A stretch of 64,000 bases of DNA from Streptococcus sanguinis SK49. GTDB taxonomy: Bacteria; Bacillota; Bacilli; Lactobacillales; Streptococcaceae. Location of the stretch: assembly GCF_000212815.1 (NCBI RefSeq), contig NZ_GL890986.1:404289-468288 (forward strand). Direction: 5' to 3'. The notes beneath the pieces are model-generated. The model was not told the DNA's origin. It did no database searches and saw nothing but the letters and a program-made list of their open reading frames with translations. This document shows, one piece after another, positions 8,386-17,631 of the stretch. The position numbers and the translations under genes are program-made. How positions within the stretch are numbered: position 1 is the first letter of the stretch; the number at the start of each line of letters is the position of its first letter.

Positions 8386-8871
8386 TTAGGAATCTAAATC
8401 CAGACCCTGCAAGTAAGGGCTGTCCTTGGATTCCTCTATCAGAGCCAGCACTTCTTCTTCTGATTGGCAAGCCTTGAGGCGCTCAATGGAATTTTCCAAC
8501 TCAAACAGAGCAATAATCTGCGGAATGGCCACGCTGGTATGAATCTTGGAACTGGTAGCCGCCAAAGAAAGCAGAATACTAACCTCCTTGCCATCTGAAA
8601 AAGTGACTGGTTCTGTCAGTGTAATCAGGGAGAAGGCGTCGCGATTAACCCCTGCTTCTGGTCTGGCATGAGGCATAGCCATGCCTGGCATGAGAATGTA
8701 ATAAGGTCCATATTCTTCTGTCGACTCGACGATGGCATCGTAGTACTGAGGCTGAACAGCTCCGCTCTCAATCAAGGGCTCTACTGATAGCTTGACTGCT
8801 TCCTGCCAAGTCTCGGCTGAAAGACCTAAACGAATGGATTTGTTGTCTGTCAATGCTTGTTTTAAATTCAT
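8386..8871 (-). CDS. ulaC: PTS EIIA, L-ascorbate specific (UlaC)
   Basis: The 161-aa EIIA of the mannitol/fructose fold phosphorylates UlaB. The phosphorylated histidine is His68 in GMAMPHARPE. The start at 8871 was chosen over 8895 because AGGAAG lies 7 nt upstream and the family starts with MNLKQAL-type residues. The 149-nt gap to ulaB contains imperfect inverted repeats (GGGGC/GCCCC at 8898-8932 and a GGTGG/CCACC pair near 8960-8985) that could affect mRNA processing. Confidence 0.93.
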   Translation of the reverse strand: MNLKQALTDNKSIRLGLSAETWQEAVKLSVEPLIESGAVQPQYYDAIVESTEEYGPYYILMPGMAMPHARPEAGVNRDAFSLITLTEPVTFSDGKEVSILLSLAATSSKIHTSVAIPQIIALFELENSIERLKACQSEEEVLALIEESKDSPYLQGLDLDS

Positions 8872-9020
8872 TTCTCTTCCTTTCATTAGATACAAGGGGC
8901 ATCTTCAATACTTTCCAGAATTTTAGCCCCTGCGCAATCTCACAATAGACAATAATAGGAAGGTGGGGCAGCCTAACCACCCTACCCTAACTGAGAACCC
9001 ATCTTCATAGATAGAAATTC

Positions 9021-9299
9021 TTACAATACCTGACTTAATTTTTCAGTGATTTCCTTATCATCCATCAGGTTGTCCAAGCCGATTAATTTCCCATTGGTGC
9101 GGCCTTCCAATTCATTGATTAAATGCAGAGAAGCAATCACGATATCGTAGCCTGAAGCTAAACTTTTAGCCTCCCCGACACTGCAGGAGTTGACTGTGAA
9201 GTCTGTCTGTCCCAAATTACGCAGCGCATTTTCCACTTTCATTTTAATCACCATAGATGATCCCATGCCGTTTCCGCATGCTGTTAATACTTTAACCAT
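9021..9299 (-). CDS. ulaB: PTS EIIB, L-ascorbate specific (UlaB)
   Basis: The 92-aa cytoplasmic EIIB passes phosphate from UlaC to L-ascorbate during transport by UlaA. The phosphorylated cysteine is Cys8 in the P-loop LTACGNGMGSS. The length and the short gap to ulaA (40 nt) match other ula operons. Confidence 0.95.
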   Translation of the reverse strand: MVKVLTACGNGMGSSMVIKMKVENALRNLGQTDFTVNSCSVGEAKSLASGYDIVIASLHLINELEGRTNGKLIGLDNLMDDKEITEKLSQVL

Positions 9300-9339
9300 T
9301 TTAGTTTCCTCCGAAATCTTATTTTATAGTCATAGAAGT

Positions 9340-10797
9340 TTATTCTTCTGCCTGTACCTGACCTTGATAGTAGGCTTCCTTATCCTTAGCTCTAGCGAAT
9401 TGCAGCTGAGGAATGAGCAAGAAGAAGAAGCAAACCAGAGCATAACCTATAATACCCAGATATTTGAAGATGTAGCCAAAGCCTAACCATGGAATTTCAA
9501 AGTCGATATTACCGTGATATCCGCCATAAGAAGCCAAGCCCAGCAGAGCCACACAGAGAGCACCAAGGGCTACCTGCAGCACACCTGAAATAAACGATAG
9601 GACAAGGGCTGCTTTCCAGCCACCACGTTTATCAGCATAGACTGCAATCGCTGCATTGTCAAAGAAGACAGGAACGAAACCAGTGATAATCAGGATTGGA
9701 TTTTTGAAAATAATCAGCAGTACAATGGTAATCAGCTGACCAACCAAACCAAAGACAAAGCCAGAGAGAACGGCATTTGGTGAGCCAAAGCCATAAGACG
9801 CTGCCACATCCACCGCAGGGAAGGAACCTGGTAAGAGCTTGCTTGAAATACCTTGAAAGGCATTAGTCAGCTCAGATACGAACATACGCACCCCTTGCAT
9901 GAGGATGAAGAGATAGACAGAGAAGGTAAAGGCTGTCTGAATGATATACATATAGAAGTCTTGCTTAGCAGGGTCAAATGGTGTACCAGTCGTGATAACT
10001 TCTTTGTTGGCCATAACATCTGGGCCCAATACTAAGAGAATAGCACCGAAGAAGACTAGCATCAAAGTTGCAGAAGCAACAACTGTATCATGGAAGATAG
10101 ACAGAAACTTAGGCAGCTTCAGATTGTCCAGATTTTCTTCTTTTTTACCAAAGAAAGGCGCAACCTTATCAACGAACCAGATAGCAAATTGCTGCTGGTG
10201 ACCGATGGCGAAACCACCACCGCCAGTCAAACGCTGAGTAGCTTCGACAGTCATATTGGAACTGACAGCCCAGTAGAGACCACAGATGAGGCCGATAGCC
10301 AAAGTTCCCCAGCTATTGCGCAGCTGCGGTACCAGCAAGAGCACCATCAGTGATACAGTAGCAGCCTGCTGAACCATGATGTGACCAGTGATGAAGAGAG
10401 TCCGAATTTTAGTGACCTTACGGAAAGCTACTAGTAGGATGTTGAAGCCAAAGCCAATCAAGAGCGCTGTTGTAGCTGTTCCGACAAAGTTTGGAAACTC
10501 TTCCGCAATCTTTGTATTCGCCGCTGTCAATCCAAAGTAAGGATCAATGACCGCCGCCCCGATTTTGAACTTAAAGTTCAGGGCTGCCAGAATTGGCCGG
10601 AAAGTATTCACCAGACCGGCTGCTCCGGCATTAAGAATTAAATAGCCGACCGTTGCTTTAATGAAGCCAGCGAACACATCGTGAGCCGGTTTCTTAAGCA
10701 GTGCATAACCGATTAGCACCAAAAGGCCGACGAAGAAAGCTGGATTTTGCAGAATGTTCTGCGAGAACCAATTTAGAATATTAAGAAGGATATTCAT
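9340..10797 (-). CDS. ulaA: PTS EIIC, L-ascorbate permease (UlaA/SgaT)
   Basis: The 485-aa membrane protein with about eleven hydrophobic stretches is the ascorbate-translocating subunit. Sequence such as NAGAAGLVNTFRPIL and GGGGFAIGHQQQ is typical of UlaA. It is the first gene of ulaABCDEF. Its promoter carries an exact-consensus cre site (10852-10866), so the operon should be repressed by glucose. No BglG-type or other ula regulator and no UlaG lactonase gene is adjacent in this window. Confidence 0.95.
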   Translation of the reverse strand: MNILLNILNWFSQNILQNPAFFVGLLVLIGYALLKKPAHDVFAGFIKATVGYLILNAGAAGLVNTFRPILAALNFKFKIGAAVIDPYFGLTAANTKIAEEFPNFVGTATTALLIGFGFNILLVAFRKVTKIRTLFITGHIMVQQAATVSLMVLLLVPQLRNSWGTLAIGLICGLYWAVSSNMTVEATQRLTGGGGFAIGHQQQFAIWFVDKVAPFFGKKEENLDNLKLPKFLSIFHDTVVASATLMLVFFGAILLVLGPDVMANKEVITTGTPFDPAKQDFYMYIIQTAFTFSVYLFILMQGVRMFVSELTNAFQGISSKLLPGSFPAVDVAASYGFGSPNAVLSGFVFGLVGQLITIVLLIIFKNPILIITGFVPVFFDNAAIAVYADKRGGWKAALVLSFISGVLQVALGALCVALLGLASYGGYHGNIDFEIPWLGFGYIFKYLGIIGYALVCFFFLLIPQLQFARAKDKEAYYQGQVQAEE

Positions 10798-10841
10798 GGT
10801 AACTCCCCTTTATTTTTTATTTTTCTTATTCTTATAGATTT

Positions 10842-10866
10842 ATTATAAATCTTGAAAACGGTAACA
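10842..10866 (-). promoter_or_regulatory. ulaA promoter -10 box and cre site
   Basis: TATAAT lies at 10842-10847 (minus strand). TTGAAAACGGTAACA (10852-10866) fits WTGNAANCGNWNNCW at every position and sits just upstream of the -10, where bound CcpA would block transcription. The -35 box is poor, so an activator may be needed. Confidence 0.72.
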
Positions 10867-10965
10867 AAAAGACCAAGAATTACACAGGCGACTGTTCACT
10901 CTTGGACTGTCAAAAAAATCTGCCCATAAGGACAGAAAAAAGTAAGAAAGTGAGCATGGCTGCTC

Positions 10966-11173
10966 CTAAATTCGACTGCGCCTCTGGCTTGTCTCATTAA
11001 GTTTTTACAGAACCTAGTTTTCGCTTACGCTCAAACTGCATCTATGCCTCTAAGCTCTGCTCGACTCTTCTAGCTGGCAATCACTAAGAAATTAGCGGAA
11101 CGTAGACTTCGCTTGCGTTCAGTCTGCATCAATGCCTCTAAATTCGACTGCGCCCACGGCTTGTCTCATTAAG
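10966..11173. repeat. Degenerate tandem repeat, about 86-bp unit
   Basis: A 36-bp block, CTAAATTCGACTGCGCC then GGCTTGTCTCATTAAG, occurs at 10966-11001 and 11138-11173 with 33 of 36 bases equal. A more degenerate third copy starts near 11050. Between them a 35-bp block (TCGCTTACGCTCAAACTGCA and relatives) occurs at 11018-11052 and 11107-11141. The alternation gives a unit of 84-88 bp repeated about 2.4 times. It is not coding in any convincing frame. Confidence 0.75.
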
Positions 11174-11184
11174 AGGCATAGAAA

Positions 11185-11214
11185 AACCCAGCTAGCCAAA
11201 TGGTTAACTGGGTT
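11185..11214 (-). terminator. Terminator of the small HTH gene
   Basis: AACCCAG and CTGGGTT enclose a partly paired loop (inner TA/TA and CC/GG). TTTTT follows on the minus strand, downstream of the stop at 11242. Confidence 0.7.
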
Positions 11215-11241
11215 AGGGTTGAGCTACATCATAATTTTAAA

Positions 11242-11499
11242 CTATCCTGCAGCCTTTTGATGAATGGTGATACCATATTTTTCATGGTTCTCTTCATACC
11301 AATTAATTAAAGCCATCGCAGTTTGATAGGTTATGTTTTTAATTTTACTAGTTCCTTTAGTTAAAGTCAGGATACTCATCTTGCTGATGTTTGCATCCGT
11401 CGCAATTCTATAACTAGTTAAAGTTCCATTAACCAACAACTGAACAACAGCCTCAACTTTTTGGTAGTCAGGCATCGTTGTAATATCCAACTTTTTCAT
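11242..11499 (-). CDS. Small putative HTH DNA-binding protein
   Basis: This 85-aa protein has a helix-turn-helix-like stretch, SYRIATDANISKMSILTLTK, at about residues 33-52, which resembles phage- or plasmid-type repressors. I do not recognise a named family. It is a single gene with its own terminator. The 230 nt upstream are very AT-rich, and repeats lie on its downstream side. The isolated position and base composition hint at acquired DNA, but this is inference. Confidence 0.6.
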   Translation of the reverse strand: MKKLDITTMPDYQKVEAVVQLLVNGTLTSYRIATDANISKMSILTLTKGTSKIKNITYQTAMALINWYEENHEKYGITIHQKAAG

Positions 11500-11728
11500 A
11501 ATTAAATCCTCTCCTAAAATTTAATTTACTAATCTATTATACACTTTTTTCTGATATTTCCATATATAAAAACTTGAAAATATACAAAAAAATTAGAACA
11601 TAATGTATTGAACTGTCAACTTATGCTATTTTATAGGCTTTTGATGTTTTTTTATAACTACTTTTAAAAAATAGAGATTTTTTTTACTTTCATATATGAA
11701 AACAGCTTATAAATATAGATTTTATAAA

Positions 11729-11755
11729 ATATGCTGAGAAATTTTCTCAGCATAT
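11729..11755 (-). terminator. Terminator of clpL
   Basis: ATATGCTGAGAAA (11729-11741) and TTTCTCAGCATAT (11743-11755) form a perfect 13-bp stem. T-rich sequence follows on the minus strand. Confidence 0.8.
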
Positions 11756-11768
11756 GGTTTAGTAAGCT

Positions 11769-13907
11769 TTATTCTGCCTGCTTGTCTTTTTCAGATGCGG
11801 CAGCACCCTTTTCACGAATAACTAAGACACCATCTTCTAAATCGGCTGTCAAGTGCTTAGCATCTAGATTATCCAAGTGGAAGTCAGTCACCTTGTCACG
11901 AATTTGCTGCTCGATGACACGGCGGAGCGGACGAACACCCATGACTTGGTCATAACCAGCATCGCGCAGGAATTCCTTAGCTGCATCAGATACAGCCAGA
12001 TCAATTTCTTTCTTGCTCAAGGTTTGATTTACTTCGATCAGCATGAGATTAACAATCTCCATCAAATCTTCTTTCTTGAGATGAGAGAACTCAATAACCG
12101 CATTGAAACGATTGAGGAACTCTGGGCGGAAATAAGCTTTGAGTCGATCCATCAGATCAGGCTTTTCAGCATCCTCTTCCAAGCCTGCTTCGTAGCCAAA
12201 GCCAGCATTGGAGGTCGCAATGATAACTGTATTCTTGAAGTTGACTGTATTCCCTTGACCATCTGTCAAACGACCGTCATCCAGAACTTGAAGGAGAAGG
12301 GTAATCACTTGTGGATCCGCCTTTTCAATCTCATCCAAGAGAATGATAGAGTAAGGATTGCGGCGTACACGCTCGGTCAAAGTGTTATTGTTGTCATCAT
12401 ATCCGACATAGCCTGCAGTCGTACCAATCAGCTTGGAAACAGCAGTCCGGTCAGAGTATTCAGACATATCCAGACGGATAATGGCCTCTTTAGTACCGAA
12501 CATATCTAGAGCTAGTTGCTTAGCTAGCTCAGTCTTACCAACACCAGTTGGTCCAACAAAGAGGAAGCTTCCGATTGGACGGTTGCCTTCATCAAATCCT
12601 GCACGGTTACGGCGAATAGCTTTAGCCACAGCTTCTACAGCCTTATCTTGGCCAATCACCTTGGCTTTGAGACGGTCATTCATGCCCTTGAGGCGCTCAA
12701 TGTCGCTGGCACCCATCTGAGATACTGGTACACCCGTCATCCGTTCAACAGACTCTGCTACGTCGTTGACTGTAGCTGTCACCTTCATATCCTCAGTGTG
12801 ATTTTGAATTTTCTTTTCTAGCTCTTCAATGCGAGTCTTAGCATTCAGAGCTGCTTCATAATCTTCTTTCTCAACAGCCGCTTCCTGCTTGTCTTTCTGT
12901 TCAGCAATCTCATTTTCAACCGCATGAACATCAGTCACTGGATGCTGGGCTGCCAAGTGGGCAGCAGTCACGTCGACCAGGTCAATCGCCTTGTCTGGCA
13001 GGCTTCGTTGTGGAATATACTGAACAGAGTAATCCACAGCCGCTTTCAGCACTTCATCCGGCAGGATGACATTGTGGTGCTTTTCGTACAAGTCCCGAAT
13101 GCCTCGAAGGATCTGATAGGTATCTTCGGCCGACGGTGCATTGACCTTGACTTCATTGAAACGACGAGCCAAAGCTGCATTTTTAAGGATAGTATTACGG
13201 TACTCGTCCTGAGTAGTAGCCCCGATAACTGTCAACTCACCACGAGAAAGTGCTGGTTTAAGAATATCCGCCATGCCCTTAGAGCCACTATCTCCACCGA
13301 TAGATCCTGCTCCTAGGATTTGATGGATTTCATCAAAGAAGAGGATAATGTTGCCGGCTTCCTTGACTTCATTGACTAAGTTTTGGATATTTTCTTCAAA
13401 GCTACCACGATATTGAGTACCAGCTTCCAGACCGGAAATATCAACAGAGATGATTTCCTTATTCTTGATAGCCGCTGGCACATCACCATTGACGATAGCC
13501 TGAGCCAATCCTTCTACGACGGCTGTCTTACCAACTCCGGCATCTCCGACCAATACAGGATTGTTCTTGGTCCGACGAGAAAGGATTTCAGCAGTTTCTT
13601 GGATTTCCTTATTGCGTCCAATGACTGGATCTAACTTACCATCACGAGCTTCCTGAGTTAGATTGCGACCTAGCTTAGCCAGGATACCATCCTGCTTAGG
13701 TCCTTGAGCAGCAGCTTGTCCAGTTTGCTCACCTGTTCCTTGACCAGGGAGCTTGCCAGTAGCCCGGTACTGAGCAAACTCTTCCGGTGTGACCTCTCTA
13801 CCATTAATCAAGTAGCGCCGGTGTTCGCTGTTGTAGCCACCCATGCGTCCCATAAGTTGGTTGAAAAGGTCGTCCATATTGTTAAAATTGTTGTAGTTGT
13901 TGTTCAT
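11769..13907 (-). CDS. clpL: Clp-family AAA+ chaperone ClpL
   Basis: This 712-aa HSP100 protein has two AAA+ modules, with Walker A GDAGVGKT (121-128) and GPTGVGKT (452-459), each followed by a Walker B segment (FFDEIH, LLDEIE). A charged coiled middle lies at about 335-372. The Asn-rich N-terminus ([17 protein letters not shown]) and [14 protein letters not shown] are typical of streptococcal ClpL; there is no zinc finger as in ClpE and no full Clp-N repeat as in ClpC. ClpL acts as a stress chaperone and disaggregase. The gene is alone, with a promoter about 300 nt upstream. Confidence 0.93.
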   Translation of the reverse strand: MNNNYNNFNNMDDLFNQLMGRMGGYNSEHRRYLINGREVTPEEFAQYRATGKLPGQGTGEQTGQAAAQGPKQDGILAKLGRNLTQEARDGKLDPVIGRNKEIQETAEILSRRTKNNPVLVGDAGVGKTAVVEGLAQAIVNGDVPAAIKNKEIISVDISGLEAGTQYRGSFEENIQNLVNEVKEAGNIILFFDEIHQILGAGSIGGDSGSKGMADILKPALSRGELTVIGATTQDEYRNTILKNAALARRFNEVKVNAPSAEDTYQILRGIRDLYEKHHNVILPDEVLKAAVDYSVQYIPQRSLPDKAIDLVDVTAAHLAAQHPVTDVHAVENEIAEQKDKQEAAVEKEDYEAALNAKTRIEELEKKIQNHTEDMKVTATVNDVAESVERMTGVPVSQMGASDIERLKGMNDRLKAKVIGQDKAVEAVAKAIRRNRAGFDEGNRPIGSFLFVGPTGVGKTELAKQLALDMFGTKEAIIRLDMSEYSDRTAVSKLIGTTAGYVGYDDNNNTLTERVRRNPYSIILLDEIEKADPQVITLLLQVLDDGRLTDGQGNTVNFKNTVIIATSNAGFGYEAGLEEDAEKPDLMDRLKAYFRPEFLNRFNAVIEFSHLKKEDLMEIVNLMLIEVNQTLSKKEIDLAVSDAAKEFLRDAGYDQVMGVRPLRRVIEQQIRDKVTDFHLDNLDAKHLTADLEDGVLVIREKGAAASEKDKQAE

Positions 13908-14364
13908 AGCATTACCTCGCTGTTTTCATATTTTGCTTTACATAATTTTTGATTTTACCAAAGTTTCAGATAAGAAATCTCTTCCTTATCCACTATAAAT
14001 ATTCATTTGGGAGATCTTCTCCAATCAATTATTTTACATAACTTATTTCATTTCCAAAAATCAAGACTGATTCAGTCTCTATTTTTATGAGTGAATTAAA
14101 TCTCTTTCAGAAGAAGATGATTTTACATAACTTTAAATCCTCCCAAAAATAATTGCCTTCCGGCTGTATTCATATCTTCTGATTAAATTTACGTAAACTT
14201 TTTTGTTTACAGTTGTAATTTTATCATGACAGAATCTATTTGTCAATAGATTTTACATAATTTTTTAAAATAAATTTACAAATGTAATCAAAATTATCAT
14301 TGAGGCCCTTTTTATCCCTATAAAGACGCTTTTTTATAATAAAAATCTGGACAGAATCCAGATT
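13908..14364 (-). promoter_or_regulatory. Long AT-rich clpL upstream region with repeated TTATGTAAA
   Basis: The promoter TTGACA (14241-14246) and TAAAAT (14218-14223), spaced 17 nt, leaves an mRNA leader of about 300 nt. TTTACATAA (TTATGTAAA on the clpL strand) occurs at 13937-13945, 14033-14041, 14122-14130 and 14252-14260. The related TTTACGTAAA (14188-14197) and TTACAAATGTAA (near 14275-14286) are inverted repeats. I see no CtsR direct repeat (GTCAAA-NAN-GTCAAA) and no CIRCE element. Confidence 0.6.
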
Positions 14365-15129
14365 TTAAATCATATACTCTACACTATAGCTGGCATCCGA
14401 CAGAATGCGGGACAGAAACTGTTTGGTCCGCTCTTCCTTCGGGCTAGAGAAGAATTCCTGAGGAGGATTTTCTTCGACGATATGGCCTCCGTCCATAAAG
14501 ATGACATGGTTGGCCACATCACGGGCAAAGCTCATCTCGTGGGTCACAACGACCATGGTCACTCCCTCCTGAGCCAGCTGCTTCATGACACTAAGAACTT
14601 CGCCGACCAGTTCCGGATCTAGCGCCGAAGTTGGTTCATCCAGCAGAATAACGTCTGGCTTGACAGCAATGGCGCGGGCAATCCCAATCCGCTGCTGCTG
14701 GCCGCCTGATAGCTGGGAAGGATAGTAGTCTTTGTAGGCCAAGAGACCCACGCGCTTCAAGGACTTTTCCGCAATCTCAAGCGCTTCTTCCCTCGGTATC
14801 TTACGAGCGATCACTAAGCCCTCTAAGATATTTTCAAGGGCTGTTTTATTGGCAAAGAGATTATAATGTTGGAAGACAAAGGCTGTCTTTCTACGAATTT
14901 CCAAAATCTCCTTTTTGCTGAGTTTAGCCAAATCATAGTCCTTACCAGACAAAGTCAGCTGGCCGCTATCCGCTTTTTCTAAGTGATTCAGACAGCGCAG
15001 AAATGTTGTTTTCCCAGAGCCTGAGGGTCCCAGAATAACCACAACATCACCTTGATTGACCTTGAGACTGACATCTGCCAGCACCTGGTGCTCTCCAAAT
15101 CGTTTGGAGATATGTTTTACTTCTAACAT
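14365..15129 (-). CDS. Polar amino acid ABC transporter, ATP-binding protein
   Basis: The 254-aa GlnQ-type ATPase has Walker [10 protein letters not shown], signature [14 protein letters not shown] and Walker [13 protein letters not shown]. It powers the two permeases encoded just upstream. The start at 15129 is preferred over 15135 because AGGAAGGA is then 6 nt away. It is the last gene of the operon that begins with the uroporphyrinogen-decarboxylase-like gene at 19984. The substrate class (amino acid or small zwitterion) follows from the family. Confidence 0.92.
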   Translation of the reverse strand: MLEVKHISKRFGEHQVLADVSLKVNQGDVVVILGPSGSGKTTFLRCLNHLEKADSGQLTLSGKDYDLAKLSKKEILEIRRKTAFVFQHYNLFANKTALENILEGLVIARKIPREEALEIAEKSLKRVGLLAYKDYYPSQLSGGQQQRIGIARAIAVKPDVILLDEPTSALDPELVGEVLSVMKQLAQEGVTMVVVTHEMSFARDVANHVIFMDGGHIVEENPPQEFFSSPKEERTKQFLSRILSDASYSVEYMI

Positions 15130-15141
15130 AATCATTCCTTC

Positions 15142-15828
15142 CTAAGCAAGAGCATAGCGCTTTTCCAAGCCCCTAAAAATCCACTGAATCAAGCCACAAA
15201 TAATGAGATAAATAACAAAAATCACCAGATAAGACTCTGAATACTGGTAAGAATGGGAGGCCTCTATCTTAGCCAAGGCTGTGATATCCTTGACCGTCAT
15301 GACAAATACCAGCGAGGTTCCCTTGACTAGATTGATAACCAGATTGGCCAGATTGGGCAGGGCAGAACGCAATGCCTGAGGAAAAACAACTCTCCGATAG
15401 GCTTGAAAATTCGTTAAACCAATCGCTTGAGCCGCCTCCAACTGCCCTTTATCCACCGTCAAAATGGCAGAGCGCAGAATTTCCGACAAACTGCCTGTCG
15501 TCATCAGGCTATAGATGATGAAAGCATAGTAAAGCGGATTGAACTTAAAGACGTCTACCTGACTGCCCAGACTTTTAAAAATTTGATTCAGTAAACTAGG
15601 AAAAAGACTGTAGAAAAAGAGAATAAGCAAAATAGGAGGCGTCGCCCGAATGAAGGCCAGATAAACCACCGAAAAGGTCCGCACACCCCAAACTTTATAA
15701 ATCTGCCCCAGAGCTAGAAGCAGAGCTGGAATAAAGCTGATCAGAATAGCAACCACCATAATAATCAGGGTTACTGGTATGCCTTTCAAAGTAACCAGAA
15801 AGGTATTTACAATATAATTCAAATCCAT
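15142..15828 (-). CDS. Amino acid ABC transporter permease (HisM/GlnP type)
   Basis: The 228-aa integral membrane protein has the EAA loop EAAQAIGLTNFQAYRRVVFPQA, which contacts the ATPase. It is three nt from the second permease, so the two probably form a heterodimer. Confidence 0.9.
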   Translation of the reverse strand: MDLNYIVNTFLVTLKGIPVTLIIMVVAILISFIPALLLALGQIYKVWGVRTFSVVYLAFIRATPPILLILFFYSLFPSLLNQIFKSLGSQVDVFKFNPLYYAFIIYSLMTTGSLSEILRSAILTVDKGQLEAAQAIGLTNFQAYRRVVFPQALRSALPNLANLVINLVKGTSLVFVMTVKDITALAKIEASHSYQYSESYLVIFVIYLIICGLIQWIFRGLEKRYALA

Positions 15829-15831
15829 GCT

Positions 15832-16524
15832 TTACCTCTCCTTGACTGTCAGACTTTTTTCCAGAAGCTGGGAAGCCAGCGAAACCACTAGGGCAATCCC
15901 CCAGTAAATCAAGGCCACCGCTGTATAGGTTTCTAGGGAATAATTGCCTAGATTACGGCTGATGAGATTTTGCCCCGCTCCCATGACATCAACAGCTCCA
16001 ATCGTATAAGCCAGCGCAGCATCCCGCATGAGATTAAGAAGGGCAGTAGTAAGATTGGGCAGGGCGATGCGAAAAGCCTGTGGCAGGACGATGCGCAGAA
16101 AAGTCTGCACCGGTGTCAAGCCAATACTGAGACCTGCCTCGGTCTGTCCCTTGGGAACAGCAAGATAGGCTGCCTTGAAGACTTCCGCAATCATAGCCGC
16201 AAAGAGCAGAATCATGGTGATGATAACAAAAACAGTCCGCGACCAATTATTGATATCCAGCCCCAGCCACCATTCTAAAAACTCTGGAATGCCATAAAAA
16301 ACCAAGAAAAGCAAGACGATAGGCGGTGTACACCTAAGGATAAATATATATCCTCTAGCCAGACCAGCGAAAGACTGCTCCTCAGAAATCTGAGCCCAAG
16401 CCAACAGACCACCTAGCAAGGAGCCAATCAAAGCTGTCACAAACATAATCCATAAAGTGGTCGGCAGAGCCTGCAGCAGACTAGGCAGCAGACCAAAGAC
16501 ACGGGATAAGTCATATGAGACCAT
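15832..16524 (-). CDS. Amino acid ABC transporter permease (HisQ/GlnP type)
   Basis: The 230-aa membrane protein has an EAA-type loop (AGLSIGLTPVQTFLRIVLPQA) and a GALLAWAQIS-like N-terminal region. It pairs with the permease encoded immediately downstream. About 200 nt without a gene separate it from the binding-protein gene upstream, with no clear terminator there. Confidence 0.9.
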   Translation of the reverse strand: MVSYDLSRVFGLLPSLLQALPTTLWIMFVTALIGSLLGGLLAWAQISEEQSFAGLARGYIFILRCTPPIVLLFLVFYGIPEFLEWWLGLDINNWSRTVFVIITMILLFAAMIAEVFKAAYLAVPKGQTEAGLSIGLTPVQTFLRIVLPQAFRIALPNLTTALLNLMRDAALAYTIGAVDVMGAGQNLISRNLGNYSLETYTAVALIYWGIALVVSLASQLLEKSLTVKER

Positions 16525-16731
16525 AATTTTCTTCTCCTTCGACAGTAATTAGATAGAATAAGCTTCTCTTGGACGGGCACTTTCAGCTTGGAGCAGCCAT
16601 GCTCTCGCCTAGCTATCCTCTTTGAAAATTCCTTCAAACAGCAGCAAGGTCAGCTTAGAAACCACCAACTCTATATTCAGCTAGCTTCTCAGTCAGCCTT
16701 TTGATTTTCCATAATCAGCAGACAGCAGCAA

Positions 16732-17616
16732 CTAATCCTTGTCCACATAAGAGAAGACATCTTCTCCGAAATACTTTTCAGATAGTTTAGCCAAGGTTCC
16801 GTCTTTTTCCAGTTCCTTAATTGCTTTCTCATATGCCTTGGCAAATTCTTCATTTTTTTCGTTTTTATGAAGCAGAGGATAGGTCGGAATCCCCTTGTAA
16901 GGGAACCAAGTCAGTTGATCCGCATACTGATGGTATGAACCTTCCTTGTCTGTCACTGCTTTTTCAAAAGACAGCTTGATGTCAAAGAAGGCATCGTAGC
17001 GCCCTTCCAGAACCCAAGCATAAGCATCAGCCACCTTGAAGGACTCTGCTGCAGTCAAATCAATAGGAGCACCGCTATGCTTTTGGTTATACTCTTCGAT
17101 AACGGCCCATTGAGCATTCTGCGGAGAGATTGGTACCAGCTTGCCCTTTTCCTTGGCAAAATCATCAATGGTCTTGTATTTTTCAGAGTCTTCCTTGCGG
17201 ATAGTGAAACCGATAATGCTAGCGCCGATTGGGCTTTTTGGAATGATGAACTTCTTCGCCCGCTCTTCGGTGTACCATGCTCCCTTGGTTCCGATGTCAT
17301 ATTTTCCAGATTCCAGACCGACTAAGAGATCTTCATCACTGGTACCAGTATATTCAAACTGATAGTCTGGCAGCTTTTCATCAATGGCCTTGAGAACAGC
17401 AACCTCATAGCCATCTGATTCTCCCTTTTCATCTACAAAGTCATAAGGAACATAGTTCTGTGTATGAGCCACTTTCAAAGTCGTGACCTTGTCACTGCCT
17501 GATGCAGAGCTGCTCGTCTTGCTAGATGAAGCACCTGTCAAGGTCCGCCCCAAATAAGTCGCCGCTACAATAGCAATCACTGCTGCTCCACCAATAATCC
17601 ATTTTTTCTTGCTCAT
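16732..17616 (-). CDS. Amino acid ABC transporter substrate-binding protein, membrane-anchored
   Basis: The 294-aa SBP_bac_3-type protein has a hydrophobic N-terminal helix (IIGGAAVIAIVAATYLG, about residues 8-24) and then a Ser-rich linker. No lipobox cysteine is present, so it is anchored by an uncleaved helix or released by signal peptidase I. The domain starts at about residue 45 with TLKVAHTQNYVPYDFVDEKG, the usual ligand-lobe opening. It is 16 nt from the methyltransferase-like gene upstream, so that enzyme and the transporter are one transcription unit. Confidence 0.88.
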   Translation of the reverse strand: MSKKKWIIGGAAVIAIVAATYLGRTLTGASSSKTSSSASGSDKVTTLKVAHTQNYVPYDFVDEKGESDGYEVAVLKAIDEKLPDYQFEYTGTSDEDLLVGLESGKYDIGTKGAWYTEERAKKFIIPKSPIGASIIGFTIRKEDSEKYKTIDDFAKEKGKLVPISPQNAQWAVIEEYNQKHSGAPIDLTAAESFKVADAYAWVLEGRYDAFFDIKLSFEKAVTDKEGSYHQYADQLTWFPYKGIPTYPLLHKNEKNEEFAKAYEKAIKELEKDGTLAKLSEKYFGEDVFSYVDKD

Positions 17617-17631
17617 TCTTTCGTCTCCTTC

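Noticed and set aside
11877..12509. Plus-strand frame of 210 codons inside clpL
   Set aside because: It is antisense to a conserved AAA+ coding region, with no ribosome site or recognisable protein.
13908..14300. CtsR or CIRCE heat-shock operators upstream of clpL
   Set aside because: No GTCAAA direct repeat with 3-nt spacing and no TTAGCACTC inverted repeat is present.
16437..16731. Small minus-strand frame between the binding protein and permease genes
   Set aside because: It overlaps the permease gene in another frame, has no ribosome site and codes for a sequence without homology that I recognise.
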